DNA from: Rhodobacteraceae bacterium HTCC2083
Lineage (GTDB): Bacteria > Pseudomonadota > Alphaproteobacteria > Rhodobacterales > Rhodobacteraceae
Direction: 5' to 3'
Length of the DNA: 64,000 nucleotides
Assembly: GCA_000156115.1 (NCBI GenBank)
Contig: DS995276.1
Coordinates: 1,005,523 to 1,069,522 of the forward strand
The first letter of the stretch is position 1. The number at the start of each line of letters is the position of its first letter. Shown one piece after another: positions 44,893 through 53,119 of the stretch. Made by a program: the position numbers and the translations under genes. The notes beneath the pieces are model-generated. The model did not search any database. It was not told where the DNA came from and saw only the letters and a list, made by a program, of their open reading frames with translations.

Positions 44893-46152
44893 TTATTTTA
44901 CCGTAACACGGACAGGCAGAGACTTGATGCCGGCCACAAAGTTAGAGCGCAGGAACGTGTGGGGCGCGGTGGCCTCAACCTTTGCGATGCGTTTTGACAG
45001 TTCCTGAAACAGGATGCGCACTTCTAGGCGGGCGAGCCACATGCCGAGGCAGACATGAGGTCCGCCTTGGCCGAAGGACACGTGTTTGTTGGGCGTACGT
45101 GCAAGGTCAACGCGGAACGGGTCGTCAAAAACTGTTTCGTCGCGATTGCCGGACGCGAACCAGTAGAGAACTTTATCGCCTGCCTTGATGGTCTTGCCGT
45201 GAATTTCATAATCACTCAACGCAGTGCGGCGGAAATAAAGGGCAGGGGTTGCCCAGCGGATGATTTCATCTGGTGCGGTATCCCAAACATCACCGCCTGC
45301 TTGCATCTGACCCAACAGTTCGGGCTGGTGGCAAAGCGCCTGAATACCTGCTGCGATGGAGTAGCGCGTTGTATCGTTGCCCGCGGCGACTAGCAGGCAA
45401 AAAAAGTTCCGAAATTCGGCTTCGGAAATCAATGATCCGTCAGGGCCCGGCTGTAGGATCATGTGTAAAACGCCGCTCGTATCGCCAGCCTTGTTATTCT
45501 TGTCCATCATCTCTTTGGCGTAGGCATAGAGCTCTGCACCCGCAGGAGAGTTGAACGGCATCATACGAAACTCATCCGTCGTCATTTTATCAAGAACATG
45601 ATCGGTGAAGTCGGGGTCTGTATTGGCAATCAGCGCATCGCCTTTTTCCACCAGCCAAGGCAGGTCTTCTTCGGGGGTTCCAAGGATACGACCGAGCATT
45701 CGCATCGGCAAAACGCGCGCGATTTCTTTTGTAGCGTCGAATTCGCCCTTGGGCAAAACCTCATCAAGAATTTCGACGCAGAGTTCGCGGATGTCGGTGT
45801 TGAATTCTTCGATCACACCCTTTGAAAACGCCTTGGCCAGCTTGATACGGGTTTTCATGTGCTCCGGTGGGTCGATTTCCTGAAACGTGCGCCGCGCGAC
45901 GACCTCTTCGGGGGATTGGTCTTCCATGCGGATGCCGTGCTCTGATGAAAACACAGCGGGGTTCTTGTTCAGTTCAAGAATGTCGGCATGGCGGGTGATT
46001 GACCAGAACCCTTCGCCGTCAGGCCATTCTGTCCAATGGATTGGGTCCTCAGCGCGCAGGCGTTTGAACGTGTTGTGCGGTGAGCCCGCCACAAAGGTGT
46101 CGTGGCTTGTCAGATCGGCGTGGCCGTTATCAGTCGGTGTCCAGATAGTCAT
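44893..46152 (-). CDS. cytochrome P450
   Basis: A 419-residue soluble bacterial P450. The I-helix oxygen motif is A-A-G-N-D-T-T (257-262), the K-helix E-I-I-R (296-299) is intact, and the heme loop F-G-Q-G-G-P-H-V-C-L-G carries ligand Cys368. The length is standard. It is first gene of the operon with the GS-like ligase and ferredoxin. The substrate cannot be read; the context suggests a small amine or its gamma-glutamyl adduct. The 89-bp divergent interval to the GATase gene holds repeated CTTCAT words that may be operators. Confidence 0.93.
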   Translation of the reverse strand: MTIWTPTDNGHADLTSHDTFVAGSPHNTFKRLRAEDPIHWTEWPDGEGFWSITRHADILELNKNPAVFSSEHGIRMEDQSPEEVVARRTFQEIDPPEHMKTRIKLAKAFSKGVIEEFNTDIRELCVEILDEVLPKGEFDATKEIARVLPMRMLGRILGTPEEDLPWLVEKGDALIANTDPDFTDHVLDKMTTDEFRMMPFNSPAGAELYAYAKEMMDKNNKAGDTSGVLHMILQPGPDGSLISEAEFRNFFCLLVAAGNDTTRYSIAAGIQALCHQPELLGQMQAGGDVWDTAPDEIIRWATPALYFRRTALSDYEIHGKTIKAGDKVLYWFASGNRDETVFDDPFRVDLARTPNKHVSFGQGGPHVCLGMWLARLEVRILFQELSKRIAKVEATAPHTFLRSNFVAGIKSLPVRVTVK

Positions 46153-46241
46153 CTGCGCCCTTTCCGTAGCTTCAAGATTGATATACTAATGAGCTTCATA
46201 AATATACACAAACTTCATTGGAGGGGGGGAAGAGGAATAAA

Positions 46242-46949
46242 ATGCGCATTGCAGTTCTGATGACGAATACAGACGAAACGGACTTCGCCCAGAAACACCC
46301 AAAAGACGGTGAGAAGTTTACGAGCTTAATCAAGACAGTCCGGCCCGATTGGGATTTGGATATCTATTCGACAAAAGATGACATCTTTCCTGAAGACATT
46401 ACCATGTTTGATGGTGTGTTGATCACCGGAAGCCCCGCATCTGTGCATGAAGATTCGGCTTGGGTACCACGCTTGTTGAAGCAGATTCGCGTCGCCTATG
46501 ATGCCAACGTTCCAATGTTCGGTGCGTGTTTCGGGCATCAGGCCATCGCTTTGGCGCTTGGCGGCGCTGTAACACGCAATCCGAACGGCTGGGCTTTTGG
46601 ACTTCTTGAAATGCAAGTTACGAAGCGTGCGCCTTGGTATGACGGACCGACAACATTGCTGCAATACGGTGCGCACGTTGAACAGGTGACGCAGCTTCCT
46701 GACGGAGCAGAGGCGATATTCTCGACTGAAGGCTGCCCCGTCGCCGGCTTCGTTCTAGCTGATCGCGTCTATACCACTCAGAACCACCCCGAAATGACAC
46801 CAGAATTCATAGCGGCGTTGGTCGAAGAATACGCGGACAAGCTGGATGCTGACGTTGCTGAGCGCGCGCAACACTCGCTTGGCCGTATCGCAGACCGCGA
46901 TGCCTTTGCGCGTTCGATCGTACGATTTTTCGAACAGGACCCAGCCTGA
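46242..46949 (+). CDS. class-I glutamine amidotransferase (GMP-synthase-like domain)
   Basis: A 235-residue stand-alone GATase-1 protein. The nucleophile elbow is G-A-C-F-G-H-Q, with the His-Glu pair in Q-N-H-P-E-M. AGAGGA lies five bases upstream of ATG 46242; a TTG at 46218 is in frame but less likely. Related proteins are annotated GMP-synthase-like, yet PuuD-type enzymes of the same fold hydrolyse gamma-glutamyl amines. Divergence from the GS-like ligase operon suggests that it could remove the glutamyl group. Confidence 0.88.
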   Translation: MRIAVLMTNTDETDFAQKHPKDGEKFTSLIKTVRPDWDLDIYSTKDDIFPEDITMFDGVLITGSPASVHEDSAWVPRLLKQIRVAYDANVPMFGACFGHQAIALALGGAVTRNPNGWAFGLLEMQVTKRAPWYDGPTTLLQYGAHVEQVTQLPDGAEAIFSTEGCPVAGFVLADRVYTTQNHPEMTPEFIAALVEEYADKLDADVAERAQHSLGRIADRDAFARSIVRFFEQDPA

Positions 46950-47606
46950 TTACCGCACGGATGCCAGCATGTGCATTACCGTTTCTCGATCATAATTGAA
47001 ATGGGCCGCCATAGCTGCGCGCGCGCCGTCTGGATCACGGTCGGCAATGAACTCCGCAATTGCAACGTGCTCCTTCACTGACTGTTCTATCGCGCCTGGA
47101 GTGCGATAGCGAAGACGATAATATGCCATGAGCTTGCGCGCGTTCAGTTTGATCAGGTCAATCAGGAATGGGTTGGCTGAGGCATCGGCAATGGCTGCGT
47201 GTAACCGCAGGTTCAGGGAATAGTAATGCGCGTGGTCTTCCAGATTTCCGGATGCAAAACATTCACTGCAAGCATCGACGGAACTTTGTAAGAACGTTAA
47301 TTGTGCAGGTGAAATACGCAATGCAGCCAATTCCGCAGCGTGGGCTTCTAGGTTGGCATGGACTTCGAGGATCGCGAGGAATTCTTCGACGGATGGTTGA
47401 AACAGGTGCATCCCTTTACGCGGGTGACGCACCAACAACCCATCGGCTTCCAGTTGGATCAACGCTTCGCGAACAGGTGTGCGGGACACACCGCAGGATT
47501 CCATTAAGTGCTTTTCGTCGACCAAATAGCCAGGCAGAATGCGGCCGTCATCAATCCAGGTGATGATCGTGTCACTGACGGACGCAGCTTGTGTGGGTTT
47601 TGCCAT
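46950..47606 (-). CDS. GntR-family regulator (FadR/FCD type)
   Basis: A 218-residue regulator. The N-terminal wHTH includes S-R-T-P-V-R-E-A-L near residues 41-49, and an all-helical FCD ligand domain follows, with the likely metal or ligand residues in H-A-A-I-A-D-A. I chose ATG 47606, which has GGGGTGAAGAG upstream; a frame open to 47822 runs into non-coding repeats. It converges directly on the GATase gene and probably controls the P450/ligase cluster. Confidence 0.9.
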   Translation of the reverse strand: MAKPTQAASVSDTIITWIDDGRILPGYLVDEKHLMESCGVSRTPVREALIQLEADGLLVRHPRKGMHLFQPSVEEFLAILEVHANLEAHAAELAALRISPAQLTFLQSSVDACSECFASGNLEDHAHYYSLNLRLHAAIADASANPFLIDLIKLNARKLMAYYRLRYRTPGAIEQSVKEHVAIAEFIADRDPDGARAAMAAHFNYDRETVMHMLASVR

Positions 47607-47755
47607 TCTCTTCACCCCTAATGCGAGGTTACCGCATAGAGAGCGATGCTTAAAAATGCAAGTTTGTGACGTTGCCCGTATTCTTGTAGATTGGCGTGGG
47701 ACCTTCGTCTGTAGCACTGAATATTTAGCAGCCATTCGGTTTAAATGGTCCAAGG

Positions 47756-47901
47756 TCGGTTTTGTCCGCAAAGCAGACATCGGGGCAGAATGTAGCAAAG
47801 GGCTGCTTCCCACCGTTTCCACCTCGGGCGGAGTGGCAGCTAGCTACGGTTCAGGGTATGCTCTGGAGTTCATGCGAGAGCATATGGAGCAGGTGTGGTG
47901 A
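47756..47901 (+). pseudogene. C-terminal remnant of a tyrosine integrase (module 2)
   Basis: This is closely similar to 36219-36372: the same non-coding word (CCAAGGTCGG and on to CTGCTTCCCACCG) is joined to the last 25 or so integrase codons, ending Y-G-S-G-Y-A-L-E-F-M-R-E-H and TGA 47899-47901. The interval 47607-47755 upstream holds the GntR promoter region and nothing else that I can name. Confidence 0.8.
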
Positions 47902-47927
47902 TTGATATTCTACTGGATATTTTTTGA

Positions 47928-48016
47928 ATGAACAAAGCCCGCGCATTCAACCCGTTCTTGTGTGCAAAAAATGATAAGCTCTTGGAGCCGATCGCAGAAG
48001 CACCCAGAAATCTATC
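47928..48016 (+). pseudogene. 5' fragment of a second polymerase-like gene, cut by IS3
   Basis: ATG 47928 opens the same N-terminus as the gene at 36399 (M-N-K-A-R-A-F-N-P-F-L-C-A), then diverges (K-N-D-K-L-L-E-P-I versus R-T-D-K-L-K-A-L-I). It is cut at 48017 by the IS3 element. No continuation is seen on the far side of the IS. It shows that integrase and polymerase-like genes travel as a unit. Confidence 0.8.
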
Positions 48017-49234
48017 TGAGCCTCCCCCTTTGAAGTGGTCCGCCCCTATAGTTAGGAAAGCGGAGGACCTGAGATGGCCATTAAGAGACCAAAGCCCGAA
48101 GAGATTGTCGTGAAGTTACGGCAGGTTGAAGTTCTGATGGGGCAAGGCATGCCTCGGATTGACGCAATCAGACAGATCAGTGTGACTGAACAAACCTATT
48201 ATCGCTGGAAGAAGAAGTATGGCGGAATGGGCACGGAACAACTCAAGGAATTAAAGCGCCTTCAGAAAGAGAACGAACGTCTTCGGCGTGCAGTTTCCGA
48301 CCTGACGCTGGATAAGTTGATCTTAAGGGAGGCCGCATCGGGAAACTTCTAAGCCCCTCGCGCAGGCGTGCCTGCATCAATCACGTTCGTAGTCAGTTCA
48401 AAGTTTCTGAGCGTCGTGTCTGCCGTGTATTAGGCCAACACCGATCCACGCAGCGGCGGTTGCCACAAGGGCGTGCTGACGAAGAACGCTTGGTTGCGGA
48501 CATGATCGAGTTCACACGCCAGTACGGCCGATATGGCTATCGTCGGGTTGCAGCCCTGCTGAGAGACGCGGGTTGGCAGGTTAATGACAAGCGTGTCGAA
48601 CGCCTATGGCGACGTGAGGGGCTTAAAGTGCCAATGAAGCAACCAAAGAAAGGACGGCTCTGGCTGAATGACGGATCATGTGTCCGTTTACGTCCCGAGT
48701 ATCGTAATCACGTCTGGTCGTATGACTTCGTGCATCACCGGACAGATGATGGCAGGGCGTTCCGGACGCTTAACATCTTGGACGAGCATAGCCGAGAATG
48801 TCTGGCGATCCGAGTGAAACGAAAGCTGAACTCGACGGAGGTCATCGACGCTCTTACGGACCTGTTCATCTTGCGAGGTTTCCCTGCCTACATCCGTTCA
48901 GACAACGGCCCTGAGTTCATTGCTGAGGCCGTCAGAGATTGGATCAAAGCCGTGGGAGCCAAGACGGCTTATATAGAACCTGGATCACCCTGGGAGAACG
49001 GATACTGCGAAAGCTTCAACGGGAGAATGCGAGACGAGTTGCTGAACGGTGAAATCTTCTACTCGCTCCGAGAAGCCCAAATCATCATTGAAAGATGGAG
49101 GAACCATTACAACACCAAGCGACCACACAGTGCATTGGGCTACCGCCCGCCCGCGCCAGAGGCCATCATCCCGATGGACCAAAGGCCAATCATGCACTAA
49201 CTTTCAAATTGGACCACTCAAGTGGGGCTGCTCA
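48017..49234 (+). mobile_element. IS3-family element, IS407 group, copy 1 (1218 bp)
   Basis: The ends TGAGCCTCCCCC... and ...GGGGCTGCTCA are imperfect inverted repeats sharing the GTGGTCC core. The length equals copy 2 at 62342-63559. I see no target duplication (left flank CTATC, right flank GATGC), so flanking DNA was probably rearranged after insertion. Confidence 0.93.
48074..49200 (+). CDS. IS3/IS407 transposase OrfAB (copy 1)
   Basis: OrfA (48074-48352) has the HTH and leucine-zipper segment. OrfB continues in the -1 frame from about 48330: [10 protein letters not shown], then G-Q-H-R-S-T-Q-R-R, typical of the IS407 group. The rve domain carries the DDE residues in [14 protein letters not shown] and W-E-N-G-Y-C-E-S. 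Frames overlap as needed for programmed -1 frameshifting. Both parts are intact. Confidence 0.92.
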
Positions 49235-49538
49235 GATGCTCGTGCGGGACTGGTCATGAGAGTTTGGAACCCATGAAGCCTGCTCGTTTTGGTGGCCTGC
49301 TTTTTGATCGCTGCAATCTTATCATACAGGTCTCGCTGTGAAGTGCCGCGAACAGGCTGTTATCACTCAAAAGTCGCAAGTCAGGGTAGCGCGCGCCTAG
49401 GTCAGCATTACTGACGTATAATGGAAATTATGTTAAATTTCCGGTCATGAGCAATAAACACTATCTTAGCAAATATCTCTAAGCGTAAGCCTAAAAGATA
49501 ACGGCAATTAATTGCAAGAAGATGCACGCCTGACTCAC
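49235..49538. other. 304-bp stretch without a recognised gene
   Basis: A minus-strand stretch near 49235-49350 is open and reads like a helix (L-Y-D-K-I-A-A-I-K-K-Q-A), perhaps a gene fragment, but I cannot name it. The remainder near 49420-49530 is AT-rich. Confidence 0.45.
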
Positions 49539-50702
49539 TCATGATTTTCGCAGTACCACTGCGGGATCTTCTGTTGAGGCACGCCATCCAGGTATTGCTC
49601 CAGCCAAGGCGCTAATGATCAAAAAAAGTGCTACGGTCTGCACAATAGGCACAACAATCAAATCGCCAATTTGTTCTGATCCCAATTGCATAAATTCAAG
49701 TAAGGGTTCCTCCATCCTTTGGGACAAAAAATACCCCAAGATAAGGCCAATCAGAATGGCCATACAGCCGATCAACAAGGCTTCACACATGATCTCGGAG
49801 ACTATTTGTCGTTTGCTTGCGCCTAATGTGCGCTTTATCGCAATTTCTTTGGCTCGCTCAGAGACTGAGAAAGACATGAGCGATCCAATGGCAGCTGCTC
49901 CGACAAACAAAATGACAAAGCCCAAACTGTTTGCGATCAATAGCACAATGGTTTTCAGTCGCTCTGCGCGGGCTGCAACGGTTGCACCCGACCAAATTTG
50001 GAAGTACTCGACGTTAAAAATAAGCGACATCGAGCTGCGCAATTGTGTTTCGCTCAACGTGCCTGCGGGAGCCCTGAGATAGAGTGACCATCCTACTGCA
50101 ACATCGGTCGCGAATTCTGAAACACCGCGTGGCACAAAAATAGCGTCAGACAAACCCATGAATGGCATCGCATCAGGTATATTCAACCGAGCACCAAGCT
50201 TGCAGATACGGCCATCAAGTCTGGCGTCATCGCCTTCATTTAGACTGAGTCTGTCCGATGCGATTGCGCCAATTGCGCAAATCTGCGAACTGTTTTTCCA
50301 GTCGACAGGTGGAGGTGGCGTGGCCCCTATAGTGTTTAGAAAACGAGTACTCGCCTGCACCAATCGGACGGGGAGTGGACCTGCGTTGGTATCTATACTG
50401 CTTTGCCGGAAAGCAATTTGATGCACTTCAACGGAAGCAGGCAATAGCGCTGTCACGAGCGGCCCAATTTGGCCGCTCAGCGCGGGCCCGTCATGGGTCC
50501 CACGACTAGCAAGTTGCGCGTCGGTATATCGGCCAGAAACCATGAACTGATCTGAATCGCGTAATTTCAATTGGTGATCGAAAGCAGCCAGCGCGCGCGC
50601 CGACAAGGAAAAATTGGTTACGACACCCGCAATGGCAATCGCCAAAGTAACAACCGCAAAAACGATGCGTGTGCTTTTATGCGCAGCTAGTAACTGGCGC
50701 AT
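49539..50702 (-). CDS. ABC transporter permease, MacB/FtsX type
   Basis: A 387-residue permease with one N-terminal membrane segment (about 12-32), a large periplasmic domain (35-245) and three C-terminal segments. The S-V-S-E-R-A-K-E-I-A-I-K-R-T-L-G-A coupling block between them is the FtsX/MacB signature. Such mechanotransmission transporters work with periplasmic adaptors and TolC to expel substrates from the periplasm. The start lies inside the end of the ATPase gene (26-bp overlap). Confidence 0.88.
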   Translation of the reverse strand: MRQLLAAHKSTRIVFAVVTLAIAIAGVVTNFSLSARALAAFDHQLKLRDSDQFMVSGRYTDAQLASRGTHDGPALSGQIGPLVTALLPASVEVHQIAFRQSSIDTNAGPLPVRLVQASTRFLNTIGATPPPPVDWKNSSQICAIGAIASDRLSLNEGDDARLDGRICKLGARLNIPDAMPFMGLSDAIFVPRGVSEFATDVAVGWSLYLRAPAGTLSETQLRSSMSLIFNVEYFQIWSGATVAARAERLKTIVLLIANSLGFVILFVGAAAIGSLMSFSVSERAKEIAIKRTLGASKRQIVSEIMCEALLIGCMAILIGLILGYFLSQRMEEPLLEFMQLGSEQIGDLIVVPIVQTVALFLIISALAGAIPGWRASTEDPAVVLRKS

Positions 50703-51390
50703 GTGTATTTACTGTGATTTGGCCATGGGCCATGTGCACACTTCGGTTGAACCGGTGTTGGAGAGACGCGTCATGTGTCACGACGACGAGATTGCGTTGA
50801 TTGCCAACGAGGCTAACCATCAAATCCATGATAATCTGACCAGTTGCTTGATCTAGGCTGCCCGTGGGTTCATCGGCGAGCACAAGATCCGGCGCTCCCG
50901 CCAGAGCTCGCGCAATGGAAACACGCTGACGCTCGCCGCCTGATAACCGTGACGCGGGCCTGTCGGCTACCGAAGAAAGCCCCACCTTTTCGAGCCACTC
51001 GTGCGAAAGCCTAACACGTTTTGACTTCGGATACCCTGCGTAAGCGAGAGGTAGCGCGACGTTAGCGACAGCACTCAAATGATCGATTAGGTTGGCGCTT
51101 TGAAAAACAAAGCCAAGTCTTTTGCGACGCAATTCCAGCAACTTTCTCGCTGACATCTGGCTCAATCGCTGTGCACCCCAAAACACCGTCCCGGAACTTG
51201 GCCTACTTAAGGTTCCCATGAGTTCCAACAGAGACGATTTCCCCGAGCCAGAGGAGCCAACAATTACAAGGCTCTCTCCACGCTCGACGGCTAACGTAAC
51301 ACCTCGCACGATATCAATCTTTTGCCCGCCAAGTACGAGTTGCCGAGACACATTATCTAACCGAACGATTGGCTCATCCGACTTAGTCAT
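50677..51390 (-). CDS. ABC transporter ATPase, MacB/LolD type
   Basis: About 237 residues from ATG 51390 (a TTG at 51402 is an alternative start). Walker A is G-S-S-G-S-G-K-S-S, the signature L-S-G-G-E-R-Q-R and Walker B L-V-L-A-D-E-P-T-G-S-L-D. These are typical of the LolD/MacB subfamily. It pairs with the overlapping permease. ATPase and permease being separate, rather than fused as in E. coli MacB, is common. The upstream lipoprotein gene ends 14 bp before it. Confidence 0.92.
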   Translation of the reverse strand: MTKSDEPIVRLDNVSRQLVLGGQKIDIVRGVTLAVERGESLVIVGSSGSGKSSLLELMGTLSRPSSGTVFWGAQRLSQMSARKLLELRRKRLGFVFQSANLIDHLSAVANVALPLAYAGYPKSKRVRLSHEWLEKVGLSSVADRPASRLSGGERQRVSIARALAGAPDLVLADEPTGSLDQATGQIIMDLMVSLVGNQRNLVVVTHDASLQHRFNRSVHMAHGQITVNTHAPVTSCA

Positions 51391-51404
51391 GCAAGCGGTC
51401 AACG

Positions 51405-51866
51405 TCAGCGACAGCCGGCCCGAGCAAGAAATTCGCGTGTCAGTGTAGCTTGCTGAGTATACTGCGCTTGCAGTTGTGCCAGTTGTGCAGATGTCGCGCC
51501 AGCTTGGCCGTTTTTGTTGTAGCTGTCGATGTAGCTACCGGTCGCTGTACATTGTGCTGCCGCTTGGGTTTCAGGGCAAGCCCTGGAACATGAGCTCGAG
51601 ATGCCAGACTGCGTTGCGACGTCAACATCTAGGCATGCTGCGGGGCAACCGGTCGCGATTTGACGCAAAGAAGGAAAGCTGGATGAACCGGTCAAACTAG
51701 TGGATGAGGAACTACTAGATGATCCGGTCGACGAGCCAAAGGAGCCGGTTGGCTCTGTGTCGAGTAAATCTTCATAACAACCGGAAAGTCCAAACACACT
51801 AGTGCATGCTAGAACCATCATCATACGGCGTTTTGTCTGAAAGTTTTTAATGAGTTGCATAAGCAT
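51405..51866 (-). CDS. Ser- and Cys-rich lipoprotein, unknown
   Basis: A 153-residue predicted lipoprotein. The signal ends at the lipobox L-S-G-C (Cys30). A Ser/Thr/Gly-rich linker follows (about 42-65), then a domain with seven cysteines, among them G-C-P-A-A-C, S-S-C-S-R-A-C and the C-terminal G-C-R. Paired cysteines in a periplasmic protein suggest disulfide bonds. It is first gene of the minus-strand operon with ATPase and permease and is divergent from the adaptor gene. It could be a cargo or a subunit of the exporter. Confidence 0.75.
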   Translation of the reverse strand: MLMQLIKNFQTKRRMMMVLACTSVFGLSGCYEDLLDTEPTGSFGSSTGSSSSSSSTSLTGSSSFPSLRQIATGCPAACLDVDVATQSGISSSCSRACPETQAAAQCTATGSYIDSYNKNGQAGATSAQLAQLQAQYTQQATLTREFLARAGCR

Positions 51867-51954
51867 AGAATCCTGCCCAAGATTGATGTCGAGTAATTTT
51901 GATAAATAATATTTACCTTAGTACCATTCGCGCTGTAAAATGCCAAGGCATCCT

Positions 51955-53112
51955 ATGAAGACAAAACTATTTTCGGTTAACATCACCTTTGCCGCTTTCC
52001 TGTTCGGGGTGGCCTCTGTCTATGCAGATGCATCAAACATCGTTCGCAAAGTTGATCTGTCGTCCACGCTACAACGAGCTTGCGAAATCGAGCAAGGCGA
52101 CCCTTATCAAGTTATTGCGCCACTGGATGGCCGCATCATCTCGCATGTTTCAGAAGGACAACACGTTACAAAAGGTGATCTTTTAGGAGAATATGACACC
52201 GCAGAACTAGACCGCGCTTTGCGACTTGCGAGATCGCGGCTGTCGATATCGCAATCTCGTGTCGATCAAATTGACGGCCCCCTCACAGAGTCACGCCGGA
52301 AACTGCAGAAGATGGGTTTGGCCTCAATGCAAAGGTCTTTACACACGGCACGCAAGGAACATGAACAATTGCTTGATTTGGCCGAACAAGGAAGGCTAGC
52401 GAAACGCAGAGCGACAGAAAGCGCTGAACGGCTAAAGCAAGATGAAGAGGATCTGACACGCGCCGAGTTGCAGCTTGTAATCTTCGATATAGAAACCAAC
52501 CTGCAAATTTCCGAAATGCGCAGCGGACTACTGGATCATTCCATAGCGCTAGAAGAACTTGAGGAAAAAGCTGCCTCTACCTTCGTGACTGCGCCGGTTG
52601 ACGGCCGTGTAAATATAGTAGAGCGGCGGATCGACCGCACAGGCGAAGCGACTGTCAGTGCAGGCACCCACCTGCTCTCGATCGCAATACCAAATCAGCA
52701 CTGGTCGCGCGTTGAGGTTACAGCACAAGAAGCACAGGAATTTCGCCGTGCCACTGTAGAGGTTTTTGATGGCAGTGACAATCGCGCTGCTGCGAAGCTT
52801 TTGCGAACTCAAAGACGTCAAGGAGCTTTAGGGTGGGAAAAAAACCGGTTCGAATTTTTGATTAGTTTTGAGGATCCAGACGATAACTTTTTACAGGGCG
52901 GCAGCGCGATATGTCGTTTTCGCTCGGTGGTTCGGAGAGACGCTATCGCGGTATCAGCATCGCTTGTGTGGCAAGAGGATGGGAAAAGCTATGTATTCAT
53001 TTCAAAGGACGGCTCGCAGATCCGCCGCGAAGTCCGTGTGGGGTTCATAGACTTGCCGTTTGTGGAAATCCTGAGCGGCTTACAAGAAGGCGATGTGGTG
53101 GCCACACCGTGA
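51955..53112 (+). CDS. periplasmic adaptor (membrane-fusion) protein, HlyD/MacA type
   Basis: A 385-residue protein with a cleavable signal (hydrophobic residues 8-22, ending V-Y-A-D-A). Lipoyl half-motifs (P-L-D-G-R-I-I near 54-60 and A-P-V-D-G-R-V-N near 215) bracket a long coiled coil of about 110 residues. C-terminal beta-barrel domains follow. The order is that of MacA/HlyD adaptors, which link an inner-membrane pump to TolC. ATG 51955 fits the signal peptide; an upstream ATG at 51940 is less likely. The divergent interval 51867-51954 should hold both promoters. Confidence 0.88.
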   Translation: MKTKLFSVNITFAAFLFGVASVYADASNIVRKVDLSSTLQRACEIEQGDPYQVIAPLDGRIISHVSEGQHVTKGDLLGEYDTAELDRALRLARSRLSISQSRVDQIDGPLTESRRKLQKMGLASMQRSLHTARKEHEQLLDLAEQGRLAKRRATESAERLKQDEEDLTRAELQLVIFDIETNLQISEMRSGLLDHSIALEELEEKAASTFVTAPVDGRVNIVERRIDRTGEATVSAGTHLLSIAIPNQHWSRVEVTAQEAQEFRRATVEVFDGSDNRAAAKLLRTQRRQGALGWEKNRFEFLISFEDPDDNFLQGGSAICRFRSVVRRDAIAVSASLVWQEDGKSYVFISKDGSQIRREVRVGFIDLPFVEILSGLQEGDVVATP

Positions 53113-53119
53113 AGCATAG

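Noticed and set aside
49235-49350. open minus-strand stretch resembling a helical protein piece
   Set aside because: It is too short, has no start and I cannot match it to a family.
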